Of a stretch of 64,000 nucleotides of DNA, positions 1 to 8,861 are shown in pieces. Where the stretch lies: contig JBDTPN010000004.1 of assembly GCA_039932715.1 (NCBI GenBank), positions 62,001 to 126,000 on the forward strand, written 5' to 3'. Source of the stretch: ZC4RG30 sp039932715 (GTDB lineage Bacteria; Pseudomonadota; Gammaproteobacteria; Steroidobacterales; Steroidobacteraceae). A model generated the notes under the pieces. It had not been told where the DNA came from and ran no database searches. It was given only the letters and a program-made list of their open reading frames with translations. The translations under genes were made by a program, and so were the position numbers. Positions within the stretch are counted from its first letter, which is position 1, and each line of letters starts with the position of its first letter.

Positions 1-908
1 CCGCCGATGTAGAACAGCGCCGTTTCCGACAGGCCGCCGTACTTGTCGCCCGCGAACAGCGCCTTGCCGTCTTTCTGCAGCGACTGGTGCACATGCATGC
101 CCGAACCGTTGTCGCCCACCAGCGGCTTCGGCATGAACGTCGCCGTCTTGCCGTAGCTATTGGCCACTTGCTGGATCACGTACTTGAGTATCAGCACTTC
201 GTCAGCCTTCTTGATCAGACCGCCGGCGCCCACACCGATTTCGCACTGGCCACCAGTGGCCACTTCATGGTGGTGCACTTCGACTTCAAGGCCCATCTCT
301 TCCAGTGCATTGCACATTGCGCTGCGAATGTCCTGGTAGGCATCCACTGGCGGCACGGGAAAATAGCCGCCCTTGATTCCGGGGCGATGGCCCGAGTTGG
401 GACGGTCCGGGAAATCCGTGTTTGAATTCCAGGCACCAGTGTAGGAATCAATGGTATAGCCGGTGCTGTTGACCTGGCTGTGCCACTTGACGCTATCGAA
501 GATGAAGAATTCATTCTCGGGACCGAACAGCGCGCCATCGGCGATGCCGGTGGATTTTAGATACGCCTCGGCCCGACGACCCAGCGAGCGCGGATCGCGC
601 TCATAGCCCTGCATGGTCGCAGGCTCGATGATGTCGCAGCGCAGATTGAGCGTGGTGTCTTCGAAAAACGGATCAAGCACTGCGGTCTTCGGGTCCGGCA
701 TGAGGATCATGTCCGACTCGTTGATGCCCTTCCATCCGGCGATGGAGGAACCGTCAAACATCTTGCCGTCGATGAACAGGCTTTCCTTTACCTGATGGTG
801 AGGAACGGTGACGTGCTGTTCCTTGCCGCGGGTATCACAGAATCGGAAATCGACGTACTTGACCTCCTTCTCTTTGATCATCTTCAGGACGTCGTTGGCT
901 GTCGTCAT
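1..908 (-). CDS. glnA: Glutamine synthetase type I, N-terminal part (runs off window)
   Basis: ATP-dependent ligation of ammonia to glutamate in the cytoplasm, the main entry of nitrogen into glutamine. About 302 N-terminal residues are present; the 3' end lies before base 1. The protein begins MTTANDVLKMIKEKEVKYVD and continues with the beta-grasp signature FRFCDTRGKEQHVTVP, typical of proteobacterial GlnA. Near the window edge the motif NGSGMHVHQSL of the catalytic barrel is readable. The start ATG (908-906) follows a strong GGAGGAG ribosome site. Upstream lie a sigma-54 promoter and two NtrC-type dyads (separate entries), so nitrogen control is likely. The gene is divergent from glyQ. Family assignment is very secure. 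Confidence 0.97.
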   Translation of the reverse strand, partial: MTTANDVLKMIKEKEVKYVDFRFCDTRGKEQHVTVPHHQVKESLFIDGKMFDGSSIAGWKGINESDMILMPDPKTAVLDPFFEDTTLNLRCDIIEPATMQGYERDPRSLGRRAEAYLKSTGIADGALFGPENEFFIFDSVKWHSQVNSTGYTIDSYTGAWNSNTDFPDRPNSGHRPGIKGGYFPVPPVDAYQDIRSAMCNALEEMGLEVEVHHHEVATGGQCEIGVGAGGLIKKADEVLILKYVIQQVANSYGKTATFMPKPLVGDNGSGMHVHQSLQKDGKALFAGDKYGGLSETALFYIG

Positions 909-957
909 GGCTCCTCCGGTAAAAGCATTGGTTCTCGAGCAATAGGCCCCAGTTTGA

Positions 958-973
958 TGCAGGCCCCGTGCCA
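958..973 (-). promoter_or_regulatory. Sigma-54 (-24/-12) promoter of glnA
   Basis: On the minus strand the sequence reads TGGCACG-GGGC-CTGCA. The sigma-54 consensus is TGGCACG-N4-TTGCW, so the GG and GC dinucleotides and their spacing are intact. The predicted transcription start is near 947, about 40 bases before the glnA ATG at 908. Two dyads of NtrC type lie about 96 and 126 bases upstream of that start, the usual enhancer distance. Known for glnAp2 of enteric bacteria; inferred here from sequence. Confidence 0.82.
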
Positions 974-1034
974 ACTGCCGGGGCCTTTAAAATCAATTGG
1001 TTAGTTCCAATTTGAAGGTGTGTGAGTGGGGTTG

Positions 1035-1051
1035 TGCACTATTATAGTGCA
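1035..1051. promoter_or_regulatory. NtrC-type enhancer dyad 1 (glnA-proximal)
   Basis: TGCACTATTATAGTGCA: arms TGCACT and AGTGCA are perfectly complementary around a five-base centre. Each arm matches the NtrC consensus TGCACC-N5-GGTGCA in five of six positions. The centre lies about 96 bases upstream of the predicted sigma-54 start of glnA. Confidence 0.78.
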
Positions 1052-1064
1052 TTGTCCAGGACCC

Positions 1065-1081
1065 TGCATCAACATGGAGCA
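1065..1081. promoter_or_regulatory. NtrC-type enhancer dyad 2 (glnA-distal)
   Basis: TGCATC-AACAT-GGAGCA, each arm matching the NtrC consensus in five of six bases. Its centre is 30 bases from that of dyad 1, close to three helical turns, so two NtrC dimers could bind on the same DNA face. The arms do not pair perfectly with each other, so this site is weaker than dyad 1. Confidence 0.6.
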
Positions 1082-1167
1082 TGGCCCGCACAAGAACCGG
1101 GCGCGCCCCTCCCGCTCGGCATGACACAGGTTGGGCCTCGACTGCCGATATACTCGCGCCAATAATT

Positions 1168-2091
1168 ATGGCGACCCCGAAAATCGGCCTGCCGCCGCCC
1201 ACATTCCAGGGCCTTATCCTGGCGCTCCAGCAGTACTGGGGCGCCCGGGGCTGCGTTTTGCTGCAGCCCTACGACATGGAAGTAGGCGCGGGAACATTCC
1301 ACTCCGCGACCTTCCTGCGTGCCATTGGTCCGGAGCCCTGGAGCGCGGCCTATGTGCAACCGTCGCGACGACCCACGGATGGCCGCTATGGCGAGAACCC
1401 CTTCCGCCTGCAGCACTATTACCAGTTCCAGGTGGTGATCAAGCCCTCGCCGCACGACATCCTTGATCTCTATTTAGGCAGCCTGCGGCACATCGGCTTT
1501 GATCCGCAGGTGCACGACCTGCGCTTTGTCGAAGACAACTGGGAATCCCCGACGCTGGGCGCCTGGGGATTGGGCTGGGAAGTCTGGCTCAACGGCATGG
1601 AAGTCACGCAGTTCACTTATTTCCAGCAAGTGGGCGGGCTGGATTGCCGGCCGGTTACCGGCGAGATCACCTATGGACTCGAGCGACTGGCCATGTACCT
1701 GCAGGGCGTGGAGTCGGTGTTCGACCTGGTGTGGGCCGATGGCCCGCTGGGTCGCGTCACCTATCGCGACGTGTTCCACCAGAACGAGGTGGAGCAGTCG
1801 GCCTACAACTTCGAACACGCGGACGTGGCCGTGCTGCTGCGGCATTTCGAAGAACATGAGAAGGCCTGCAACCAATTGCTGGCCGCCAGGCTGGCATTGC
1901 CTGCATATGAACAGATGCTCAAGGCCTCGCATACCTTCAACCTGCTCGATGCGCGCCGCGCCATCTCAGTCACTGAACGCCAGCGTTACATACTGCGCGT
2001 GCGGGCCCTGTCGCGCGCCGTGGCGCAGCGCTATTTCGAGAGCCGCGAGGCACTGGGCTTTCCCATGCTGGCGCGGCAGAAATCCCCATGA
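1168..2091 (+). CDS. glyQ: Glycyl-tRNA synthetase alpha subunit
   Basis: Catalytic alpha subunit of the tetrameric (alpha2beta2) bacterial glycyl-tRNA synthetase, charging tRNA-Gly. The 307-residue product carries the conserved run from TFQGLILALQQYW through DMEVGAGTFH, QPSRRPTDGRYGENP, LGAWGLGWEVWLNGMEVTQF and GEITYGLERLAMY to SREALGFPM at the C-terminus, matching the usual family length. An in-frame start exists 87 bases further up, but the ATG at 1168 (MATPKIGLPPPTF) lines up with the usual N-terminus of the family. The last codons overlap glyS by four bases (ATGA), implying coupled translation of the two subunits. Confidence 0.98.
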   Translation: MATPKIGLPPPTFQGLILALQQYWGARGCVLLQPYDMEVGAGTFHSATFLRAIGPEPWSAAYVQPSRRPTDGRYGENPFRLQHYYQFQVVIKPSPHDILDLYLGSLRHIGFDPQVHDLRFVEDNWESPTLGAWGLGWEVWLNGMEVTQFTYFQQVGGLDCRPVTGEITYGLERLAMYLQGVESVFDLVWADGPLGRVTYRDVFHQNEVEQSAYNFEHADVAVLLRHFEEHEKACNQLLAARLALPAYEQMLKASHTFNLLDARRAISVTERQRYILRVRALSRAVAQRYFESREALGFPMLARQKSP

Positions 2092-4229
2092 ACCTGCGCG
2101 CCGATTTCCTGGTGGAGTTGGGCACTGAAGAGTTGCCGCCCAAGTCGCTGCGCACTCTGGAAGAAGCATTTCGTGATGGATTGCTGAGTCGCATCGATGC
2201 AGCCGGCCTGGTGCACGGGGCCGTAGAATCTTTCTCCACACCGCGGCGCCTCGCAGTCCGCGTGAAGCGCCTGGCGCTGCAGGCAACTGATCAACAGCTG
2301 CAACGACGTGGCCCGCCCTTGAGTGCGGCGCTGGATGCCAGCGGGCAACCCACGCGCGCGGCGCAGGCATTTGCGCAAAGCTGCGGTGTTGCGTTCGCCG
2401 AACTGGGTCGTGAGAAGGATCCCAAGGGTAATGAAGCCTTAAGTTTCACCGGCGTGAAACCCGGCGCTGCGGCACGGGAACTGCTGCCGCAACTGGTGAG
2501 CGAGGCACTGGACGCGTTGCCCATTCCCAAACGCATGCGCTGGGGAGCCGGTGACGCGCAGTTCGTGCGACCCGTGCATTGGCTGGTGCTGCTGCACGGC
2601 GCGGAAGTCATTCCCGCAACCGTGCTGGGAGCCAGCAGCGGCAATGAAACGCGCGGCCATCGCTTTCATTCCTCCAAAGCGCTGCGCATCAGCTCACCGG
2701 CCAGCTATGAAACCACGCTGGAGAAACGCGGCAAGGTCATTGCCAATTTTGCCAGACGCCGCGCCACCATCCGCACGGGCGTTGAATCCATTGCCACCGG
2801 ACTAGGCGGCACGGCGCTGATCAGCGATGCCTTGCTGGACGAAGTCACGGCACTGGTGGAATGGCCGGTGCCGCTGGCCGGTCGCTTCGAGGACAGGTTC
2901 CTGACCCTGCCGCGCGAATTGCTGGTTTCGGTGCTGCAGGATCATCAGCGCTATTTCCCGGTGGCTGCTGCGGATGCAAGCCTGCTGCCCTGGTTCATTA
3001 CCGTGAGCAACATCGAAAGCACGGACCCAGCCGTGGTGCGCGCCGGCAATGAACGCGTGGTTCGGCCACGCCTGGCCGACGCGGCTTTTTTCTGGGAACA
3101 GGATCGCAAGTCACCTCTGGCCGCGCGATTGCCGCAGCTGGATGCGGTCACGTTCCAGGCGCAGCTGGGTTCCATTGGTGACAAGGTGCGACGCATCGAA
3201 CACCTGGCGCGCGAAATCGCCGCGCGCATCGATGGCGACGAGAAACTGGCGGCGCGCGCAGCGCAGTTGGCCAAGTGCGATCTTGTGACCAACCTGGTCG
3301 GCGAGTTCCCGGAATTGCAGGGAGTCATGGGCCGCTACCTGGCGCAGGCCGATGGTGAACCACAGGAAGTGTGCACGGCCATCGACGAGCACTACCAGCC
3401 GCGCGGCGCCGGCGACACGTTGCCGAATACGCATAGTGGCCTGGCAGTGTCGATTGCCGACAAGCTCGATACGTTGACCGGCGTATTTGCCATCGGCCAG
3501 AAGCCCAGTGGCACCAGGGATCCTTTCGCGCTGCGCCGTGCAGCCATCGGCATCGGGCGCATGATCTATGAGCGTCGCCTGCCCCTTGATCTCATCGATC
3601 TGATTGATGAGTCGCTGCGCACCCATACGGTGTTTGAAGTTCCGGTGACCGCAGGTGGCAAGCCATTGCCCAGCCGCGCTGAAGTGGCGGCTCAAGTGTA
3701 TGACTACATGATGGAGCGACAGCGCAATGCATGGCTGGAGCCCCCCGATGGTGGGCCGCCCATCCCGGGTATCACGTCCGAGGCCTGCGATGCAGTGCTG
3801 GCCATGCGCCCGCGCTCACCGCTGGATTTCGACGCGCGCGTGCGCGCGCTGCTGACTTTTCTGGCGCTGCCCGAGGCGACCAGTCTCATTGCCGCCAACA
3901 AGCGCATCGGCAATCTGCTCAAGAAATCGGCCGGCGCAGAGACTGCCTCGGGCCAGGTTGATCCCATGCTGATCAAAAGTGATGTGGAGCGCGATCTTTA
4001 CCAATCGGTACTTGCCGCCGAGCATTCGGTTCCCGGTCACATCGCCGTAGGCGCCTATGCACAGGCGCTGTCTGAACTGGCATGGCTGCGCAAGCCGGTG
4101 GACGCGTTTTTTGACCAGGTGATGGTGATGGATCCGGATCCGGCGCTGCGCGCCAATCGATTGGCATTGCTGACGCAATTGCGCGGACTGTTCATGGGTA
4201 TCGCTGATCTTTCACGCCTGCCGGGTTGA
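2088..4229 (+). CDS. glyS: Glycyl-tRNA synthetase beta subunit
   Basis: Beta subunit of the bacterial glycyl-tRNA synthetase, which binds tRNA and is required with GlyQ for aminoacylation. The product has 713 residues, close to the family norm. It opens with DFLVELGTEELPPKSLRTLE, has the conserved FVRPVHWLVLLHG and LQDHQRYFPV segments, and the HD-domain-like region DTLTGVFAIGQKPSGTRDPF. The C-terminus (about residues 560-700) is the anticodon-binding region, with RIGNLLKK. It overlaps glyQ by four bases. Confidence 0.98.
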   Translation: MNLRADFLVELGTEELPPKSLRTLEEAFRDGLLSRIDAAGLVHGAVESFSTPRRLAVRVKRLALQATDQQLQRRGPPLSAALDASGQPTRAAQAFAQSCGVAFAELGREKDPKGNEALSFTGVKPGAAARELLPQLVSEALDALPIPKRMRWGAGDAQFVRPVHWLVLLHGAEVIPATVLGASSGNETRGHRFHSSKALRISSPASYETTLEKRGKVIANFARRRATIRTGVESIATGLGGTALISDALLDEVTALVEWPVPLAGRFEDRFLTLPRELLVSVLQDHQRYFPVAAADASLLPWFITVSNIESTDPAVVRAGNERVVRPRLADAAFFWEQDRKSPLAARLPQLDAVTFQAQLGSIGDKVRRIEHLAREIAARIDGDEKLAARAAQLAKCDLVTNLVGEFPELQGVMGRYLAQADGEPQEVCTAIDEHYQPRGAGDTLPNTHSGLAVSIADKLDTLTGVFAIGQKPSGTRDPFALRRAAIGIGRMIYERRLPLDLIDLIDESLRTHTVFEVPVTAGGKPLPSRAEVAAQVYDYMMERQRNAWLEPPDGGPPIPGITSEACDAVLAMRPRSPLDFDARVRALLTFLALPEATSLIAANKRIGNLLKKSAGAETASGQVDPMLIKSDVERDLYQSVLAAEHSVPGHIAVGAYAQALSELAWLRKPVDAFFDQVMVMDPDPALRANRLALLTQLRGLFMGIADLSRLPG

Positions 4230-4247
4230 GTTAAAAAGGAGTTCGTC

Positions 4248-4652
4248 ATGCATGACATCGGCACACCCCAGATCCTCCATGTCCTCGTCACCGCCCTGGC
4301 CGGGTTTGTCATTGGCGGCCTGTGGTACGGCCCGCTGTTCAGCAAGGCCTGGATGAAGGCCAGCGGCGTGGCGACGGGTAACATGTCTACTGCGCAATCC
4401 GTGCGCCTGTTCGCCTCCGCCTACGTGGTCAATGTGGTCATTGCCTTCGGCCTGGCATTCCTGATGGGCCAGAACCATTCATGGCAGGGTGGCGCGCACA
4501 CCGGTTTCTTCGTGAGCCTGATGTTCATGGCCATGGCAATTGGCATGACCTATCTATTCGAAAGGCGCCCACTCAAGCTGTTCCTGATCAACGCCGGATA
4601 TCAGGTGGCCAATTGCGTGGTAATGGGCGCCGTCCTGGGTGCGTGGCACTGA
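4248..4652 (+). CDS. DUF1761 family membrane protein
   Basis: Small integral membrane protein of 134 residues with about four hydrophobic segments. The opening HVLVTALAGFVIGGLWYGPL followed by FSKAWMKASG is the DUF1761 signature (LWYgPLFgkaW). The function of the family is not known. The start ATG has a good AAAAGGAG ribosome site. It lies 18 bases after glyS on the same strand and could be co-transcribed with it, although no functional link to tRNA charging is evident. Its stop codon directly abuts a decayed gene fragment on the other strand. Confidence 0.85.
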   Translation: MHDIGTPQILHVLVTALAGFVIGGLWYGPLFSKAWMKASGVATGNMSTAQSVRLFASAYVVNVVIAFGLAFLMGQNHSWQGGAHTGFFVSLMFMAMAIGMTYLFERRPLKLFLINAGYQVANCVVMGAVLGAWH

Positions 4653-4810
4653 CCGTCACCCACCACCTGCAGGCCCAGGTCTTCCTGGAACTTTACGACC
4701 TCGGCGCTGGCCTTATCCTCAACGGCGCGCAGTCCAGCGGCATCCAGGGTGTCGGCCTTGACCTGTGCGCGGGCGTCGAGCAGGTCCATCTGGTGGATTT
4801 CGCATGGCGA
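4652..4810 (-). pseudogene. Remnant of a MetE-like (cobalamin-independent methionine synthase C-terminal domain) protein
   Basis: On the minus strand the translation contains LLDARAQVKADTLDAAGLRA and then VEDKASAEVVKFQEDLGLQVVGDG with no gap between the two pieces. This closely follows the N-terminal region of stand-alone MetE-C/UROD-like proteins, which typically read LLxARAxxxxGxIxxxELRAxEDxAIxxVVxxQExxGLQxVTDGE. Similarity stops at GDG, exactly where the stop codon of the DUF1761 gene begins, and the N-terminal side decays into unrelated sequence. Only about 50 codons survive out of roughly 370, so this is a gene relic. The match is by eye; a protein search would settle it. Confidence 0.6.
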
Positions 4811-4849
4811 TGTGTATGATCCTTGGGAACAGATAACCGGGGGAATGTC

Positions 4850-6448
4850 ATGGAAAAGTCCGTAGATCGCCGCCAGTTCATGGGCGGTGCAATCGGTGCG
4901 GCGGCCGGAGTCGGCGCGGCGGCACTTTCAGTCACTGCACAGGCACAGCAGGCACCCCCGGGGCCGCCGGCCAACTCGGCTGCGCCACGGCCAAGCGATA
5001 TCGAGCAGCGTTACGCTGCACCCGGACCGCGCATGCCACGGCTGTTCCGCGCCGAGCTCGACGTCACCGACTGCGAGATCGAAGGCAAGATTCCCGCCGA
5101 CCTCAACGGCGCGTTTTATCGGGTGGGGCCGGATGCGCAGTACCCGCTGCACGTCGGCAATATCCCCTTCGACGGCGAGGGGCATGTGAGCATGTTTCGC
5201 ATTGAAAACGGCCGCGTGAACTTCAAGAGCCGCTTTGTGCGCAACGAGCGCTACCTGGCGCAGGAGAAGGCCGGCAAGATCCTGTTTCCCATGTATCGCA
5301 ATCCGTACATGGATGACCCCAGCGTCAAGGGCAAGAGCCGCGGCACGCACAACACCCACATCATCCATCACAACGGCATGCTGCTGGCGCTCAAGGAAGA
5401 CAGTCCACCGGCCGCCATGGATCTCAACACACTCGCAACCATCGATCCGGTCTACACCTTCAACGGACAGCTGCCACGCACGCAGCCCTTCACCGCGCAT
5501 CCCAAGACGGATTCGGAGACCGGCAACATGATGGCCTTCGGTTACGAGGCCAAGGGCTTGGGCTCGGACCAGGTCAATGTGTTCGAAATCACCCCTGCCG
5601 GGAAGAAGGTCTGGGACGCCACGGTCACCGTGCCCTATGTGAGCATGATCCACGACTACGCCGTCACGCAGCACTACATCGTGCTCTATGTGATTCCCCT
5701 GGCTTACGACCCGGAGCAGATGGCGCGCGGCGGCATTCACTGGTCCTGGTACTCGGGACAGCCAACGTACTTCGGTTATTTCCGTCGTGGTGGCGATGGC
5801 AAGGACATCAAGTGGATCAAAGGCCCGGAGCGCAGCGCAACGCACATCATGGGCTGCTTCGACGACGGCAAGCGGTTGAACGTTGACGTTGAGATGTCCC
5901 TGTCGAACCCGTTTCCATTCATGCCCATGCGTGACGGCTCACACTGGGATCCGGTGCGCGGCGCCAGTCATATCACGCGCCTGTCGGTGGACCTGTCGAA
6001 GAAGACGCCCAAGGATTACGGCATCGAGACTCTATATACGGAGTTCGCCGGTGCATTGCCGCGCCAGGACGACCGCTACAACACCATGCCCTACAAGATC
6101 GGCTTTCTGCCCACGCAGGACCCGCATCCGGCTGCGGGCGAGCGGCCGCGTTCTGCTTACGCACGCATGGACCATTCCACACGCCAGGTGCAGTTCTACA
6201 AGGCACCCGCCGGTGGCTCGCTGGCCGAGTGCTGCTTTGCTCCCAAGAGCAAGACCGCGCCTGAAGGCAGCGGTTACCTCATGGGTGTGTGTTCGTATGC
6301 TGCCGAAGCGGGCCGTGCGGACCTGGTGATCCTCGACGCTGAACACCTGGAGCAGGGGCCGATTGCCACCGTGAAATTGCCTACGCGCATTGTGGGGCAG
6401 ATCCACGGCTGGTGGGTGCCCGGGGACGCGATTCCGAAGAAGGCCTGA
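4850..6448 (+). CDS. Tat-exported carotenoid oxygenase (RPE65/CCD family)
   Basis: Fe(II)-dependent oxygenase of the carotenoid/lignostilbene cleavage family, 532 residues. A twin-arginine signal (DRRQFMGG followed by an Ala/Gly-rich stretch ending AQAQ) predicts folded export to the periplasm. The four iron-ligand histidines of the beta-propeller are visible: H217 (FTAHPK), H268 (MIHDYA), H332 (THIMGC) and H519 (QIHGWW). LNGAFYRVGPDAQYP and GHVSMFRIENG are also conserved. An upstream in-frame TTG exists, but the ATG at 4850 has a GGGGGAA ribosome site and puts the Tat signal at the N-terminus. Substrate unknown: carotenoid, stilbene or apocarotenoid. A paralogue with the same architecture lies at 61492-63087. 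Confidence 0.9.
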   Translation: MEKSVDRRQFMGGAIGAAAGVGAAALSVTAQAQQAPPGPPANSAAPRPSDIEQRYAAPGPRMPRLFRAELDVTDCEIEGKIPADLNGAFYRVGPDAQYPLHVGNIPFDGEGHVSMFRIENGRVNFKSRFVRNERYLAQEKAGKILFPMYRNPYMDDPSVKGKSRGTHNTHIIHHNGMLLALKEDSPPAAMDLNTLATIDPVYTFNGQLPRTQPFTAHPKTDSETGNMMAFGYEAKGLGSDQVNVFEITPAGKKVWDATVTVPYVSMIHDYAVTQHYIVLYVIPLAYDPEQMARGGIHWSWYSGQPTYFGYFRRGGDGKDIKWIKGPERSATHIMGCFDDGKRLNVDVEMSLSNPFPFMPMRDGSHWDPVRGASHITRLSVDLSKKTPKDYGIETLYTEFAGALPRQDDRYNTMPYKIGFLPTQDPHPAAGERPRSAYARMDHSTRQVQFYKAPAGGSLAECCFAPKSKTAPEGSGYLMGVCSYAAEAGRADLVILDAEHLEQGPIATVKLPTRIVGQIHGWWVPGDAIPKKA

Positions 6449-6474
6449 CCTCAATGTGCAACCTGCGCGGCGGT

Positions 6475-8796
6475 TCAGCTCTTGAGCCGCCGCAGTTCCA
6501 GTACCCGCAGTGACGCCGTCTGCTGTGTTTCGCCGGTTACCACACCGGCGCTGCGCAGCAGCGGCTCCAGCTCTGCAGCTGGCTGCGGCCGGCTGATCAG
6601 GTAGCCCTGCGCATAGTCACAGCCCAGATCCACTAGCCGCCGCAACTGCGCTGCGTCTTCCACGCCTTCGGCAACGATGCGCAGTCCCATGCCGTGTCCC
6701 AGATCGATGACCGCCCTGATGATGGCTGCGTCCTCGGCGTTGGTGGCCAGGCCGCGCACGAAGGACTGGTCGATCTTGAGTTCGTCCACCGCCAGCTGGC
6801 GCAGCTGGGACAACGATGAATAGCCGGTGCCGAAATCGTCCACTGAAAACCTTACGCCGGCCACGCGCAGCAACTCCATGTTGCGGCTCGCGGTGGCTCC
6901 ATCGTGGATGAATGCACTCTCGGTGATTTCGAGCATCAGTGAGTCCGCCGGCACATGCACCTTGCGCAGCGATTCCAGGATGTGCTCAAGCAGGTCCGGA
7001 TCCACAAGGTCAGTGGCCGAAAGATTGACGGCCACTTCCATGTGCAGGCCGGCTGCGTGCCACTTCGCCAGCTGTTGCAGGGCACTGCCCAATACCCATC
7101 GGGTCAATGCCGCAGAAGCGCCGGTACGCTCGGCAATGGCAACGAACTCCGAGGGGGGAATATTCCCGAATTCCGGATGCTGCCAACGGACCAGCGCCTC
7201 AACACTTCCGCAGCGCCGATCCGACAATCGCAATTTTGGTTGATATACAAGATGCAGTGCATCGCGCGCCAGCGCATCGGGCAGATCCACGCCGATCTTG
7301 AGGCGTCGACGCTGGGCTTCGTCGTCGGCGCGTTCGAAGAATCCGATGGGCAGGTGCGCTTCGATTGCCGCTTCGATGGCCGCCTCCGCGCAGCGCAGTA
7401 CTTCCACCGCGTTGGAACTATCCGTGGGTGCACGTGCCACGCCCACCACCACGGCGGCCTGCAAGGAAACACCTGCGGTCTGCAGTGGCAACAGCGCACT
7501 GGCGCGCACCGACCGCGCCAGTGCCGGCAAGGCATTGGGTGAAGTGCCATCGACCAGCACCACGAAGCGCGCCGTGTCCATGCGCGCCACCAGTCCGTTT
7601 TCCCCCTGCCAGCGCGCAAGTTGCGCGGTCAGGTGGCGGATCATTTCGTCAGCTATGCCAGAACCCAGACCAGCGGACATTTCCTGCAGGTTGGTGACGC
7701 CCAGCATGATGATGGCGGCCTCGTGCACGCCAGCAGATTGCAGGCGTGCCGCCAGCCACTCTTCCGCATGGCGACGGTTAGGCAATCCCGTGGCATCGTC
7801 GTGTCGTGCCAGATGCAGCAGGCGGGCCTCGCGCTGTGCGATGCCGGTCTGCATGCCATTGAATGCTTCGGCCAGGTTTGCGAGTTCCTGGCCACCGGCG
7901 GCTTCAACATGCGTGGAGTAGTCGCCTGCCGCCACGCGCAGGGCACCTTCTGCCATGCGTTGCACGGGTCGCGCGGCGCTGCGCCCAAGATAGATGCCGG
8001 CGACAACCGCCGCTGCCAGCGTCACGCCAAAAATCAGGCTGAGGTTGAGCGCCAGCTGTCGGTAAGGCGCGCGCACTTCGGTCATGGGTTTGAACAGGGC
8101 GATGTCGACATTGGGTTGCGCAGTCGAGAGTCGCGTGCGTATGGCCAGGTAGTCGCCAGTGGCGAGTTTCACGACGGTAGGCGTAGCGCCCACGCTCGCC
8201 AGTGCGCCGCGCGTGGTGTCGGTCATGAATGCGACGTCCACACCCACCAGGTCGTGCATTTCCTTTGCCAGCGCGTCATTGACAATGAAGCCCAGCGCGA
8301 CGCGTGCGATTTCATCTGGGGCGCGCACTGGCGCCATGAACACCTGGTACACATCGTTGCCTGACACCACGAACCGCGGCGCGCTCGAGCTGTGTTCACC
8401 CTGCTCGATCAGCGCTTTTGCCAGTGCGGCATCGATGGGGCGCGTGCCCTCACCGGTGGCGATGACTGCGCCGTCGAGATCGAAAGCCACGGTCAGCTGC
8501 GCGTCCACTCGCGCGGCGTGGTTGCCCAGCGCTGATGCCAACGTGGCCTTGTCCCCCGAGCCCACTGCCTCCTTGAGCCCGTAGTCGGCTGCCAATACGG
8601 CCACGGCGTTGGCCAGCTGTCGTTCGCGGTAATCGATCAGCTTGCGGGCAATCTGTGCGCCTGAAGCCAGCTGCGCATTCGCCCGCTGTGTCTCCGAGGC
8701 TGAGGTGCGGGCCAATGCCGTGACGAAGGTCACGGTCTGGGCACCTATGACCAGCCCTATCAGCAGGATGAGAAGTCGATTGCGAAAAGTGAGCAT
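6475..8796 (-). CDS. Membrane sensor with HAMP, degenerate GGDEF and EAL domains (c-di-GMP phosphodiesterase)
   Basis: Signalling protein of 773 residues predicted to hydrolyse cyclic di-GMP. Order: TM helix (LTFRNRLLILLIGLVIG), periplasmic sensor (about 40-240), second TM, HAMP (about 270-325, SAARPVQRM), GGDEF-like domain (about 330-490) and EAL domain (about 510-760). The GGDEF signature is replaced by RMDTARF, so cyclase activity is unlikely. The EAL domain keeps EALVRW, DDFGTGYSSL and KIDQSFV, consistent with an active phosphodiesterase. A longer frame runs upstream, but the ATG at 8796 puts the first TM helix at the N-terminus and avoids overlapping the divergent gene at 8862. That divergent cupredoxin-like gene and the following barrel gene may be functionally linked. 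Confidence 0.88.
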   Translation of the reverse strand: MLTFRNRLLILLIGLVIGAQTVTFVTALARTSASETQRANAQLASGAQIARKLIDYRERQLANAVAVLAADYGLKEAVGSGDKATLASALGNHAARVDAQLTVAFDLDGAVIATGEGTRPIDAALAKALIEQGEHSSSAPRFVVSGNDVYQVFMAPVRAPDEIARVALGFIVNDALAKEMHDLVGVDVAFMTDTTRGALASVGATPTVVKLATGDYLAIRTRLSTAQPNVDIALFKPMTEVRAPYRQLALNLSLIFGVTLAAAVVAGIYLGRSAARPVQRMAEGALRVAAGDYSTHVEAAGGQELANLAEAFNGMQTGIAQREARLLHLARHDDATGLPNRRHAEEWLAARLQSAGVHEAAIIMLGVTNLQEMSAGLGSGIADEMIRHLTAQLARWQGENGLVARMDTARFVVLVDGTSPNALPALARSVRASALLPLQTAGVSLQAAVVVGVARAPTDSSNAVEVLRCAEAAIEAAIEAHLPIGFFERADDEAQRRRLKIGVDLPDALARDALHLVYQPKLRLSDRRCGSVEALVRWQHPEFGNIPPSEFVAIAERTGASAALTRWVLGSALQQLAKWHAAGLHMEVAVNLSATDLVDPDLLEHILESLRKVHVPADSLMLEITESAFIHDGATASRNMELLRVAGVRFSVDDFGTGYSSLSQLRQLAVDELKIDQSFVRGLATNAEDAAIIRAVIDLGHGMGLRIVAEGVEDAAQLRRLVDLGCDYAQGYLISRPQPAAELEPLLRSAGVVTGETQQTASLRVLELRRLKS

Positions 8797-8861
8797 GGGA
8801 ATGTGTTCAATGACTTGGGACGATCCTAGGGCGATCGGAAACAGGAAGCGATCAACAGAGA

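Noticed and set aside
962..990. GGCCCCG...CGGGGCC hairpin followed by TTT on the plus strand, upstream of glyQ
   Set aside because: It overlaps the sigma-54 promoter of glnA, has only three T, and no plus-strand gene ends before it; the promoter reading explains the sequence better.
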